Assembly: GCA_024233305.1 (NCBI GenBank)
Contig: JACKPV010000028.1
Span: 124,001 to 188,000 of the forward strand
Direction of reading: 5' to 3'
Length of the DNA: 64,000 nt
DNA from: Verrucomicrobiales bacterium
Lineage (GTDB): Bacteria; Verrucomicrobiota; Verrucomicrobiia; Limisphaerales; J093
Positions 1 through 8,734 of the stretch are shown in pieces. Within the stretch, counting starts at the first letter, position 1. The number at the start of each line of letters is the position of its first letter. Made by a program: the position numbers and the translations under genes. Below the pieces are notes generated by a model. That model did not search any database. It worked only from the letters and a program-made list of their open reading frames with translations, and was not told the DNA's origin.

Positions 1-1
1 C

Positions 2-625
2 AATATGAGCGCCGAACAGGCCAAGCTCGTGCGTGACGCGCGCGGCATGCCGGAATTCGTGTTCAACCCGCAGCTCGGGGAGACCTCCCAGGAATCCCTG
101 TCCTTAAAGGGCAACCCGTCCACGGAACGCGACTGGTGGCGGACGAAGTACAAGTCCACCGGCGAGGAATACGACTACACGGTGGCCCACTGGGCGATCA
201 CCGAAGGGCGGTTCCGCAAGCACCTCCGGGCCCTCAAGGCCGAGGAAGCCTCCGAGTTCATCCCGCTGGCGGATCTGCTGTTGCTCATCACCCAGGATGA
301 CGTCACGAAACGGCGCGTCTTCGACCGGAACCACCGCAGCTACGTCCCCGACTTCGGCGCTTTCATCCGGGCGGAGGTGAACGGGAAGATGAAGCACTTC
401 GCGGTGAGCCGACAGATGGTGTTGTTCGCCGTCGAACGCCGGAAAGCGTGGCGCATGCTGCAGAGCAAGGCGGGCTTGGTGAACCAGGATTACCTCGCCC
501 AGAAGGCCCTGCTGGCCAAACTGGACCAAGGCGAACTCCAGCTCGCCGACGTCCGGGCGGACATCCGGACGTTCTTCGACGCCGAACTGGCCGCGCTCAC
601 GTCCGCCGGCACCTCAGCCGCCTGA
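2..625 (+). CDS. 2-oxoacid (pyruvate):ferredoxin oxidoreductase-like protein, C-terminal part
   Basis: The frame is open to the left edge, so this is the last 207 codons of a longer gene cut by the window; an internal ATG at 5 is probably not the start. The residues around RGMPEFVFNPQLGET followed by KGNPS and a DWW block resemble the C-terminal region of large NifJ-like pyruvate:ferredoxin or related 2-oxoacid oxidoreductases, which transfer electrons from 2-oxoacid decarboxylation to ferredoxin. No cofactor motif lies in the visible part, so the family call rests on remembered resemblance alone. It ends in TGA 290 bp before the convergent tsaD gene. The presence of a gene here is much surer than its function. 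Confidence 0.5.
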   Translation, partial: NMSAEQAKLVRDARGMPEFVFNPQLGETSQESLSLKGNPSTERDWWRTKYKSTGEEYDYTVAHWAITEGRFRKHLRALKAEEASEFIPLADLLLLITQDDVTKRRVFDRNHRSYVPDFGAFIRAEVNGKMKHFAVSRQMVLFAVERRKAWRMLQSKAGLVNQDYLAQKALLAKLDQGELQLADVRADIRTFFDAELAALTSAGTSAA

Positions 626-822
626 CCGGGAACCCTGGCCGATCGGGATGCCGCGGGCGCCGGCGGCTGAGCGACGCGACGGGAAGCGGGCCTGTGAAAG
701 CGTCACCGAGCGAGCCGAGCTGCGTCGGTGCGCCGGATCCGAGAAAACGCAGTTGGCGCTGGAGTCCACCGGTGAGGATCGTCGCGCCCCGATGGCAGGC
801 CGCCGTTGCCTTGGTGAATCAT

Positions 823-846
823 GCGCCGACTACACGTCGGCGGCTA
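823..846 (+). repeat. solo 24-bp palindromic repeat in the 626-913 gap
   Basis: The 288-bp gap between two convergent genes holds no gene that I can support. It carries one copy of a 24-bp imperfect palindrome (GCGCCGACTACACGTCGG core, ending CGGCTA) preceded by TGAATCAT. The same sequence forms the terminal inverted repeats of the larger elements at 44718-44912 and 59867-60061, and occurs alone at 5918-5941 and 46739-46762. It could fold into a hairpin and may act as a terminator for the two converging genes, but it has no T-run. Confidence 0.75.
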
Positions 847-913
847 AAGCGACGGCGAGCCCCCTTGCCCGGCATGGCACGACCGATCGAGGCGCTTGGG
901 GCTCGGGAGTGGT

Positions 914-1951
914 TCAGGCGGAGGTTTGCTCGAGCGACCAGCCGGGATCGGACTCTTGCTCGGGAAAGGGCGTTTCGCGAGACGGCTGCAACCGTCGTTC
1001 TGCCAGCACGGCGACCATGGCCGCGTTGTCCGTGGCGAACTCGGGTCGGGCCAGGCGCAAACGAAGGCCGGCCTGCTCGCAGGCCCGGGCGAGTTCCCGC
1101 CGAAGGGCACGGTTGCAGGTCACTCCGCCGGAGGCCGTCACGCAGGGACGTCCGGTTTGCAGCGCTGCCCGGACTGTTTTTCGGACCAGCACCTCGACGA
1201 TGGCCGCGCGCACGCTGGCACAGAAATCCCGCAGTCCCCGAGCGTCTTCGAGCAACTCCGGGTGGTCGCGGAGGCAATAGCGCACGGCGGTCTTGAGGCC
1301 GCTGAAACTGAAATCGTGGTGCGCTTCGTGCAGCATCGGGCGCGGAAAGTGGTGCGCCTCGGGATTCCCCTCCTCCGCCAGCCGATCCAGCATCGGCCCG
1401 CCCGGATACGGCAGCCCGATCAGCTTCGCGGCCTTGTCGAAACACTCCCCGGCCGCGTCGTCGACCGTCCCGCCAAGGACCCGGTGCCGTCCTTCCTCGG
1501 GCAACTCGACCAGCATCGTATGGCCCCCGCTCACGATGAGCGAGACGTTCGGCTCGAACTCCTCCCACAGCGCGCGCGGTGGATCGCCGTCGATCCAGGG
1601 GGAATACAGGTGGGCTTCGTGGTGATGGATGGCCAGGCAGGGCTTTTGCCAGACAAACGCCACGCTCTGGGCGAAACGCCAGCCCACCATGAGGGCGCTG
1701 GGCAGGCCGGGGCCGCGGGTCGCGGCGATACCGTCGATGTCCCCGGGGAGCAGGCCGGCTTCGGTGAGCGCCAGCCGCGCCAGGGGCAGGAGGTTCTGCA
1801 AGTGCGCGCGAGTGGCCAGCTCCGGCACGACACCTCCGTATTCCGCGTGGAGGCGGATTTGGGAGGAAACGAGGTTGCCCCGGATCAATCCGTCGTGAAC
1901 GAGAGCCACGCTGGTCTCGTCGCACGAACTCTCGATCCCCAGCACGATCAT
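914..1951 (-). CDS. tsaD: tRNA N6-adenosine threonylcarbamoyltransferase TsaD
   Basis: This 345-residue protein is the usual length for TsaD (Kae1/YgjD, ASKHA fold). With TsaB and TsaE it transfers threonylcarbamoyl from TC-AMP to A37 of ANN-decoding tRNAs. It begins MIVLGIESSCDETSVAL, the classic ATP-binding N-terminus. The metal-binding HxxxH is His110/His114 (HHHEAH), and the SGGHT loop and the later ASGGV block are present. The start at 1951 was chosen because family members begin exactly there; the frame stays open upstream but that extension does not look coding. It follows the S41 protease by 28 bp on the same strand, so the two may be co-transcribed. Confidence 0.95.
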   Translation of the reverse strand: MIVLGIESSCDETSVALVHDGLIRGNLVSSQIRLHAEYGGVVPELATRAHLQNLLPLARLALTEAGLLPGDIDGIAATRGPGLPSALMVGWRFAQSVAFVWQKPCLAIHHHEAHLYSPWIDGDPPRALWEEFEPNVSLIVSGGHTMLVELPEEGRHRVLGGTVDDAAGECFDKAAKLIGLPYPGGPMLDRLAEEGNPEAHHFPRPMLHEAHHDFSFSGLKTAVRYCLRDHPELLEDARGLRDFCASVRAAIVEVLVRKTVRAALQTGRPCVTASGGVTCNRALRRELARACEQAGLRLRLARPEFATDNAAMVAVLAERRLQPSRETPFPEQESDPGWSLEQTSA

Positions 1952-1979
1952 GGGCCGGCGATAACCCGCTGGCGTCCGG

Positions 1980-3299
1980 TCAACCCGCCGGCACGGGCTC
2001 GGTCGCGCCGGGTTCGTGGTCCGGTCGCCCGGTAAAGAGCACGATGCCGCGGAGCAGATCCCGTGCGCGTTCGAGTTGGATGTCGCGGAGGTCCTCGAAC
2101 TGTTTGCGCTGGCCTTCCTCGAGCGTTTCCACCGCGCCGGGCACACGCCGCAGGGCGAGCAATCCGGCTTCCTCCGGGCTGATCTCGATGACGATGTCGG
2201 GCGTGATGCCGTGCTCGTGGATGACCTTGTGGCTGGGCGTGTAGTACTTCGCGGTGGTCAACCGGAGCGCCGCGCCGTCCTGTAGCGGGATGATGCTCTG
2301 GACGGAGCCCTTGCCGAAGGTGGTCTGTCCCACGATCACGGCCCGCTTCAGGTCCTGAAGACAGCCGGCCACAATCTCGGACGCGCTGGCGCTGCCCCCG
2401 TTGACAAGCACGACCATCGGCAGATCAAGGTGCTTGCCGTTGCGGGACACCCGGAATTCCCGTTTCTCTCGCGGGTCCCGTCCTTCGGTCGTCACGACAA
2501 TCGTGCCCGGCGCGACGAAACGGCCGCAAACGGCCGCCGCCTGGTCCAGCAACCCGCCGGGGTTGTCGCGCAGATCAAGGATCAACGCCTTCATGGCCGC
2601 CGCTTCCAGCCGGGCGAGTGCGGCGTCCAGTTCGCTCCTCGTCTGCCCCCCGAACTGGTTGATCCGGATGTAGCCGATCCCGTCCGGTCCGAGCGGGAAT
2701 TCCCGCCGACCGTCGATGTCCCGGACCGTGTCCACCTTGATGTCGCCCCGGGTCAGGGTGTGGTCGCGTGTCTCCCCGGAACTGGGCCGGAGGATCGTGA
2801 TGGTCACCTGCGTGCCCGGTTCGCCCCGCAACACGTCGACCGCGTCGGTCAGCGACATCTTCTCAGTCGTCTTGCCCTCGATCTTGATGATCCGGTCCCC
2901 GGAGAGGATGCCGGCCTGGAAAGCGGGACTGTCCTCGATGGGCGCGATGACGGTCAACGCCCCGCCCCGCAACCCGACCTGGATTCCGATGCCACCGAAC
3001 TTGCCCTCGGTGTCACTCTTCAAATCCTCGTATTTGCGCGGCTCGAGGAACTCGCTGTGCGGGTCCAGCGTGTTCAACATCCCGTGCAGGGCGCCATGAA
3101 TCAGGTCCTGATAGGTCAGCTTGTCGCCGTCGACGTAGTCCTGCCAGACCCGTTCCAGCACCAGGGCGAACAGCCGCAGGTTGGCGTAAACATCGTTTCG
3201 GGCCGAGGCTTCCTCCGACCGCAGATAGACCTGGGCGCCGAAGAAGAGGTTGACGCCCAGCGCGGTGATGAGCGCCGAGTATGCGAGTCGCCTTTTCAT
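1980..3299 (-). CDS. C-terminal processing peptidase, S41 family (Ctp)
   Basis: A 439-residue envelope serine protease. It has a hydrophobic N-terminal helix or signal (residues 5-25), a PDZ domain (about 95-180, FGGIGIQVGL and GDRIIKI), and an S41 catalytic core. The active Ser lies in the SASASE block (303-308) and the general-base Lys is Lys330 in TFGKGSVQ. These Ser/Lys proteases act in the periplasm on the C-termini of cell-wall enzymes or misfolded proteins; the substrate here cannot be told. The C-terminal tail (380-439) is charged and probably helical. It lies between dapL and tsaD on the same strand. Confidence 0.93.
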   Translation of the reverse strand: MKRRLAYSALITALGVNLFFGAQVYLRSEEASARNDVYANLRLFALVLERVWQDYVDGDKLTYQDLIHGALHGMLNTLDPHSEFLEPRKYEDLKSDTEGKFGGIGIQVGLRGGALTVIAPIEDSPAFQAGILSGDRIIKIEGKTTEKMSLTDAVDVLRGEPGTQVTITILRPSSGETRDHTLTRGDIKVDTVRDIDGRREFPLGPDGIGYIRINQFGGQTRSELDAALARLEAAAMKALILDLRDNPGGLLDQAAAVCGRFVAPGTIVVTTEGRDPREKREFRVSRNGKHLDLPMVVLVNGGSASASEIVAGCLQDLKRAVIVGQTTFGKGSVQSIIPLQDGAALRLTTAKYYTPSHKVIHEHGITPDIVIEISPEEAGLLALRRVPGAVETLEEGQRKQFEDLRDIQLERARDLLRGIVLFTGRPDHEPGATEPVPAG

Positions 3300-3376
3300 G
3301 TCAGTGTGACCAGCCGATCATCGGGCAACCATAGTCGCGCGGAAGGGGCCGGGCAAGCGCGCCGGGCCGCGGTCGC

Positions 3377-4624
3377 CTACCAGACGAACCGGACCCGGCC
3401 CAGACGCTCGCGCAGTTCCGCCAGCACCCGCTGTTCCTCGGCCTCGCCGGCCGCTTCGAAGGTGACGCTGAACCGCAGATAAGGACCCGACTCATCCCAC
3501 GGCACGGTGGACACGAGGCATTCGCTGATGAGCCATTGCGAGACCTCCTCGGCATTGCGAAACGGGATCTCCCGACCGTCGGCGGCCACGGCCGCCCGCG
3601 GCGCGCGCGTGTAGAGGAAGAAGGAGCCCCGCGGCTTGCGCGCAGCGAAGCCGGCACCGCGCAACACCGCGACGAGCCCGTCCATTCGCCGGGAGTATTT
3701 GGCGGCGATTTGCTGCGTGATCTCGGGATGATCGAAGCAATAGGCCGCGGCGTGCTGGATCGCCAGAAATTGCCCCGAATCGGTGTTGTCCTTCACGTCA
3801 CCGTAAGCCTTCACGAGCAGTGCATTGCCCGCCACAAAACCGCAACGCCAGCCGGTCATGTTGAAGCTCTTGCTGCAGGAATGGAGTTCAACGCCAACCT
3901 CCTTCGCGCCCGGCGTGGCCAGGAAGCTCGAGGGCCGGCCGTCGAACACCAGCGCGGCATAGGCGGCGTCGCTGATCACCACCAGCGAGTTCGTGCGGGC
4001 GAAATGCACCACCCGCGCGTAAAACTCGGGGGTGGCGCTGCCTCCGGTCGGGTTGTTCGGGTAATTGATCACCAACACCTTGGCTTTCGCCCGAACGTCC
4101 GCCGGCACGGCGTCGAGATCGGGCAGAAAGCCGTTCTCCTCGCACAGCGGCAGGTTGTGCACCACGCCGCCATAGTAGCGGGCGTGAGTGCCGAAGACGG
4201 GATAGCCCGGAGTGGTCATGAGCACCACGTCCCCCGGATCGATGAACGCGGCGGGCAGGATGGACAACGCCGCCTTGCTGCCGATGGAGTGCAGCACCTC
4301 GGTGGCCGGATCGACGCCGGGCACCTCGCACACCCGCTCGAGGTACCGGGCGGCCGCCTGTTTCAGGACCTCGTCCCCGTTGTCGGCGTAACCGCGATTC
4401 GCCCGCTGCGGCGCCTCGGCGTGCAACGTGGCAATGACCTCGGGGAACGCCATGTCGTCGGGTTCCCCCACCCCCATGTCGATGATGCGACCGCCCGGAT
4501 TGGCGGCCAGGGCGGCCCGTTTCGCACGCTTGATCTTCTCGAACTTGTAGATGGCGGTGGACTTGCCGTAGTTCGACCCGCCGATGCGCTCGGCGAACAG
4601 TTGTTGCAGATACGATTCAGCCAT
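3377..4624 (-). CDS. dapL: LL-diaminopimelate aminotransferase DapL
   Basis: A 415-residue fold-type I PLP aminotransferase. It starts MAESYLQQLFAERIGGSNYG, like DapL of Verrucomicrobia and Chlamydiae. The PLP Lys is Lys252 in SCSKSFNMTGWR, the NYPNNPTG motif is at 188-195, and ISDAAYAAL carries the cofactor-binding Asp and Tyr. DapL converts tetrahydrodipicolinate directly to LL-diaminopimelate for lysine and peptidoglycan, bypassing the succinylase or acetylase steps. Its use instead of DapC/DapD/DapE is one reason to suspect a PVC-group host. A general class-I aminotransferase with another substrate is the main alternative. Confidence 0.85.
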   Translation of the reverse strand: MAESYLQQLFAERIGGSNYGKSTAIYKFEKIKRAKRAALAANPGGRIIDMGVGEPDDMAFPEVIATLHAEAPQRANRGYADNGDEVLKQAAARYLERVCEVPGVDPATEVLHSIGSKAALSILPAAFIDPGDVVLMTTPGYPVFGTHARYYGGVVHNLPLCEENGFLPDLDAVPADVRAKAKVLVINYPNNPTGGSATPEFYARVVHFARTNSLVVISDAAYAALVFDGRPSSFLATPGAKEVGVELHSCSKSFNMTGWRCGFVAGNALLVKAYGDVKDNTDSGQFLAIQHAAAYCFDHPEITQQIAAKYSRRMDGLVAVLRGAGFAARKPRGSFFLYTRAPRAAVAADGREIPFRNAEEVSQWLISECLVSTVPWDESGPYLRFSVTFEAAGEAEEQRVLAELRERLGRVRFVW

Positions 4625-4669
4625 GTGCGGCGAGCACTCTACGCCGGTTCCAAAACCCGCGCCAGTGAG

Positions 4670-5590
4670 TTACTTCTTCGGACGGAAGCCCGGTGGCAGG
4701 CGGAACCCGCCGTCGTCGGTCGTTTCCTCCGCCGCCGCTTCCGGCGTCTCCCCGGACGTCTCTTCGGCCGCGTCCTCCGGCAGGCCCAGCCGCTTCCGGG
4801 CCTTGCGCGCCGCCTGGGTCTGCCCGTATTCGGTCACGATGCGCCGCAACAGCACCTCGGCCTTCGCCGCCTGATTGAGGTGGTAGTAGAGGTTGCAGAG
4901 ATGCACCGCCGCCCAGCCCCAACGCTCGGGATCGAGCCGGAACTTGAGAATCTCCTCGTGCTCGAGGGCCGCCGCCAACGGGTTGCCGAGGTCCTTCTCG
5001 TAAATCTCCGCAATCCGGAAGTGCGCGTGGACCCGCCGGGGATAGCGCTGTAAGTAGTCGCGCAGGGCATGCACGGCGCCGAGATGATCGCCGTTGGCCC
5101 AAAGTCGTTCCGCCTCCTCGTAGGCGCGGTCCGTCGTGTCCGGCACTGAATCCGCCGCCAGCAACCGGTTGGCCCGCCGCTCCACGAAGTGACTGATGTC
5201 GTAGGCCGCCAACAACGCCAACCCAAGCAGCGCCACGAAACCGCCCGCCGCGTACAACCCGAGCGAATCCTCCCCCTGCTCCGCCGCCCGCACCGGCGCG
5301 GTCGACGCCGCCCCGGCCGCCGGACGGTTGGTATCACCCACCGCGTTCGCAACCTCGTTGGTCACGGTCACCGCCCCCGTCTCGTTCGTGCCTTCGCCGG
5401 CGGGCGCCGCCGTCTCCGCCACCCCCGGAGCTGGCTGCTCGATGGCGCCCTCGGGACCGGAATCCCAGCGGTCAAAGCGCTGCCCGGCCCGGTCCATGCG
5501 CTCCTGATAGGCACCCAGGAAGTGCTTGACGCACAAGGCTCCCAGCGCGAGCAGCAGGACGTAGGCGAGGATTTTTAATGCCGTTTTCAT
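4670..5590 (-). CDS. TPR-containing membrane protein of unknown function
   Basis: A 306-residue protein with an N-terminal transmembrane segment (about 5-22), a low-complexity Ala/Pro/Glu/Thr linker (45-105), and a second hydrophobic segment (about 112-130). A soluble helical region (150-275) follows whose pattern, including NGDHLGAVHALRDYLQRYP and NPLAAALEHEEIL, is that of tetratricopeptide repeats. The tail is acidic and ends in KK. No catalytic motif is visible. TPR proteins of this layout usually serve as scaffolds for envelope complexes; nothing here shows the partner. It lies 45 bp upstream of dapL on the same strand. Confidence 0.7.
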   Translation of the reverse strand: MKTALKILAYVLLLALGALCVKHFLGAYQERMDRAGQRFDRWDSGPEGAIEQPAPGVAETAAPAGEGTNETGAVTVTNEVANAVGDTNRPAAGAASTAPVRAAEQGEDSLGLYAAGGFVALLGLALLAAYDISHFVERRANRLLAADSVPDTTDRAYEEAERLWANGDHLGAVHALRDYLQRYPRRVHAHFRIAEIYEKDLGNPLAAALEHEEILKFRLDPERWGWAAVHLCNLYYHLNQAAKAEVLLRRIVTEYGQTQAARKARKRLGLPEDAAEETSGETPEAAAEETTDDGGFRLPPGFRPKK

Positions 5591-5917
5591 GCCTCAGGAA
5601 GGTCGACGTTAAGCCCATTCGCACCCCGGCGAGAAGCGTTTTCCCACCAGGGACGGTAACCGGTCGATGCGGAATCCAGGACGGTTACCCCGAGCATCCC
5701 CCAGGAATCCGGGAGGCCAAGCGGTATGCCAGTGGTCAATCGATGCGGGAACATCCGGGCTCCGGGACCGTAGCAGGAAGCGGAGACCGTCCGTTCGTCC
5801 CTCTTGAACTGGGAGACACGCGGGCGGTTTCGCCCGGTCGGAGCGCGCCATTCACTTCCCTCCCCGGCGGTTTCCCGTCGCGCCTGGCTGCAGGCGGCCG
5901 TATCCCCGCTGAATCAT

Positions 5918-5941
5918 GCGCCGACTGCACGTCAGCGGCTA
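5918..5941 (+). repeat. solo palindromic repeat in the 5591-5989 gap
   Basis: The 399-bp gap holds no supportable gene. Near its right end is a copy of the 24-bp palindrome with one altered base in the second arm. The neighbouring bases match the right end of the 195-bp element: TATCCCC before it and a CTGAA..GGTCACGGC stretch after it, so about 65 bp of that element survive. The rest of the gap shows no recognisable signal. Confidence 0.7.
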
Positions 5942-5989
5942 CGGCCTGCTGAATGGTCACGGCTCAGGCGGGGTGCCTTCCGTACCGGG

Positions 5990-7660
5990 TCAGGAAGCGG
6001 TCTCGTCCTCGACGGTGCCGATGAGGATCAGTTCCATCCCGGCGACCAGCGTGGTGGCGGGCTCCGGGTTGATGAGGAGTTCGTCGTCCTGCCGCACGGC
6101 CACGATGCTGCAGCCGGTCTGGGGCCGGATTTCGCTCTCGACAATGCTCTTCCCCGCCAGCGCCGCAGGGAGCGGGATGCGGAACACCTGCAACCCTTCG
6201 GCCAGCATCAGCACGTCCGCGTGGCGCAGGGCGTTGAAGATGACGTTTGCGCCCATCGAGCCGTAGGAAAGCACGAAATCCGCGCCGGCGCGGTGGAGGG
6301 TCGAGACGTTGCGCTCATGGGTGGCCCGGCTGAGGATCTGCATGTCGGGACGCAACCGACGGCAGAGGATGGTCAGGTAAACGTTGGTATCGTCGTCGTG
6401 GGTCGTGATGATCGCGGCGGGCGCCTCCGGGATGCCGGCGGCGTTGAGATTGTCGAGGTCCGCGGCGTCGCCGACCAGGGCGCGCTTGTCCCCCTGCACG
6501 TTGGCCGCGTCGCGCTCGAGGATACGGTAATCCAGATTCCGACTGCAGAACGCCGCGGCGGTGGCCTGGCCCACTCGTCCGCCGCCCACGATCAGCAGGG
6601 GCGCCGCGGACACGTTGTAGATGCAGAACAACTCGTCGTAACGCCGCAGTTGCTCGGCCGAACCGGCGAGCACCAGGATGCTGCTGGGGGTGATCTCCGT
6701 TTCCGATGTCGGCGTCTGCAGCTTTCCGCGTTCCCAAACGCCCACCACGGTGATGCCGAGGCTCTCCCGCAACCGGCTGTCGAAAAGGCGCCGGCCCACC
6801 AGCGGCGTCCCGGAAGCGGTGGCCTCGGCGATCAGGAGGCGGTCGAAGCTGCCGATCACATGCGACCGGGCGTCACCGGCGATGGTGCGTCGGGCCAGGG
6901 AACGCCCCATCATTTCATCCAGTCGAAGCACCTGCGTCGCGCCGGCAAGCTTGAGAATCTCCTCCGCCGCCGCCGAACTCGCCGTGGCCAGGATGGGGAT
7001 GTCGGGGGAGACTTCCCGCACGGTCGAGGTGATGTTCGTGTTGATCACGTCGGACTGCGTCAAGACCACCATGGCCGCCTGCCGCACCCGCGCCTTTTCA
7101 AAGGTCTCCGGCAGGTCCGGTTCCCCCACCATCACCGCAAAGCCCAGATCATGGCGCTCGAGCGCCGTGGACAGGTCCGGGGTCAGGATCACGTAGGATC
7201 GTTCGTACCGGCCGAGCTTCTCGATCAGCGCCCCGGTCACCGGGTTCAGATCGGTCACGATGACGTGGCCCGTGGTCTTCGGTTCGAGCCGGCGAGGGGC
7301 GCGCGCCTCGGATTGCGCCTTCATGTAGGGCGCGTAGAAGAACTCGATGAACGTGAACGGCAGCACGACCAGCAGCGAGATCATCCCCGTCAGCAGCACC
7401 ACCATGGAAAACGCGCGGCCCAGGTCGGTGTGAAACGTGATGTCGCCGAACCCGAGTGTGGACATCACCGTCAGGGTCCAGTAGAAGCCCGTCAACCAGG
7501 AGAACTCCTGCCCTTCGCGCAGCATGAGCAAGTGAAAGCCGATGCTGTAGAACACGATCAGGAGGAAGAAGATCCCCAGATAACGCAGCAGCAACCGCAC
7601 GTTTCGCTGGCTCGTGCGGCTTTGCAGGAAAGCGGTGATCTGGCTGATGAACGACTTCAC
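5990..7660 (-). CDS. potassium channel / TrkA-N domain protein
   Basis: A 556-residue membrane protein. Two transmembrane helices (about 25-46 and 82-104) flank a pore loop with the K+ filter variant TLGFGD (68-73). Two RCK/TrkA-N regulatory domains follow, the second with a clear Rossmann LIVGGGRVGQATAAAF, and then TrkA-C-like segments. It should conduct K+ under control of nucleotide binding to the RCK domains. The chosen start is a GTG at 7660 preceded by GGGGGGCAGG, because channel homology begins there. The frame stays open for a further 210 codons upstream; that stretch is described separately. Confidence 0.85.
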   Translation of the reverse strand: MKSFISQITAFLQSRTSQRNVRLLLRYLGIFFLLIVFYSIGFHLLMLREGQEFSWLTGFYWTLTVMSTLGFGDITFHTDLGRAFSMVVLLTGMISLLVVLPFTFIEFFYAPYMKAQSEARAPRRLEPKTTGHVIVTDLNPVTGALIEKLGRYERSYVILTPDLSTALERHDLGFAVMVGEPDLPETFEKARVRQAAMVVLTQSDVINTNITSTVREVSPDIPILATASSAAAEEILKLAGATQVLRLDEMMGRSLARRTIAGDARSHVIGSFDRLLIAEATASGTPLVGRRLFDSRLRESLGITVVGVWERGKLQTPTSETEITPSSILVLAGSAEQLRRYDELFCIYNVSAAPLLIVGGGRVGQATAAAFCSRNLDYRILERDAANVQGDKRALVGDAADLDNLNAAGIPEAPAAIITTHDDDTNVYLTILCRRLRPDMQILSRATHERNVSTLHRAGADFVLSYGSMGANVIFNALRHADVLMLAEGLQVFRIPLPAALAGKSIVESEIRPQTGCSIVAVRQDDELLINPEPATTLVAGMELILIGTVEDETAS

Positions 7661-8314
7661 GACCTGCCCCCCGGAGACCTTCCGACCGCCCCGCCATTCC
7701 ACGGCGCGCGGCGTTCGCAGGCTTCCGGGGAAGCGGACCGTAACATGCGCTTGCCGCGTTCGTCCAACTGTCCCACCTGCGCGACAACGGTGCTCGCCCC
7801 GCCTCGCGCTGGTGTTCCTCGGCGCCTCGCCCATGGCATCGAACGAGACATCGACCGCATGGCAACTTCCGCAGGCGGACGGCCCCACCAGAGGATAGGC
7901 ATGGGTCGACTCCGTGATGGTCCCCTGCTTGCAGACCCCGGCATCGCCGGCAACGTCCGCCCCGTCCAACGTGACCCGGATGCCGTCCCCGTTGATGGTG
8001 AGCCCGAGATCCTCGCTCCGCGCGCCAGGACCGAACACCTCCCCCCGAAGGAGACGAGCCGGTACGGAGCCGGATTGGCGGGATCGGACCTGGTTCCAAT
8101 CGGACGGCAGGCAGCCGCTGTCCAGCTCGGTGGCGCGCCACGAGTAACAGCCGTTCGAACCCGGGAACCGCTCGACAGAGCACGAGCCCCCCGCAGCGCC
8201 GGACGCACGCGAGGGGAGAAAATGGTCTCGCCTCCCGGCTGCGCTGCCACCGGCGGGCCCTGCATCCCGCGCCCTGTCGGGAGTCCACAAAAGCCCGGCG
8301 ACGGGCCGGCAGAC
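7661..8314 (-). other. coding-like stretch with one CXXCH motif, upstream of the K+ channel
   Basis: The 654 bp between the channel and exbD are in frame with the channel for most of their length (to about 8290). From about 8170 down to 7800 the codons have strongly G/C third positions, and the translation looks like protein: a GLTINGDGIRVTLDGADV stretch and then a PSACGSCHAVD haem-like motif. Below about 7790 the pattern dissolves. It could be an N-terminal extension of the channel, a separate small gene with a frameshifted end, or a decayed gene. No start, signal peptide or family was recognised, so no gene is called. Confidence 0.3.
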
Positions 8315-8734
8315 TCAAGGCGCCGGAAGCCGGGTGAAGGCGGCGATGGGTCTCTTGAAGCCCGCCTTCTTCACCGCATCCATCGCTCCGACCACCTTGC
8401 CCCAGGGAGCGTTGGTGTCGGCGCGAATCGAAACCACGGTGTCCGGATCCTCGTCGGCCCGCTGGCGCAGGGTGGCCTCGAGGGGATCGAGTTCAATCGC
8501 CTCGCGCCCGAGGTAGAAGTACGGCGCTTCATTGGCAATGGTGATGACCAAGCTGTCGTCCTGCGACGCGCCCTGGCGCCCCTCGCGGGATTCGGGCAGT
8601 GTGAGCCGGATGGCGGGCTGCATCTTGAACGTGCTGGTCGCCATCATGAACACCAGCAGCACCATCAATATGTCGATCAACGGCACGATGATGACCGCCG
8701 GCGGTTGACGTCGTTTGCGCTCGTAGAAGTTCAT
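8315..8734 (-). CDS. exbD: ExbD/TolR family biopolymer transport protein
   Basis: A 139-residue protein with the family layout: a short basic cytoplasmic N-terminus (NFYERKRR), one transmembrane helix (about 14-32) with the conserved Asp at its start (PLIDILMVLLVF), and a periplasmic domain. It works with ExbB as the proton channel of the TonB motor, which drives outer-membrane transport. The Asp in the helix is the proton-carrying residue of the family. The start overlaps the stop of exbB by an ATGA junction, so the two are translationally coupled. Confidence 0.9.
   Translation of the reverse strand: MNFYERKRRQPPAVIIVPLIDILMVLLVFMMATSTFKMQPAIRLTLPESREGRQGASQDDSLVITIANEAPYFYLGREAIELDPLEATLRQRADEDPDTVVSIRADTNAPWGKVVGAMDAVKKAGFKRPIAAFTRLPAP

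Noticed and set aside
8151..8175. GTTCGAACCCGGGAACCG resembling a tRNA T-arm
   Set aside because: No acceptor stem, D-arm or anticodon arm can be paired around it.
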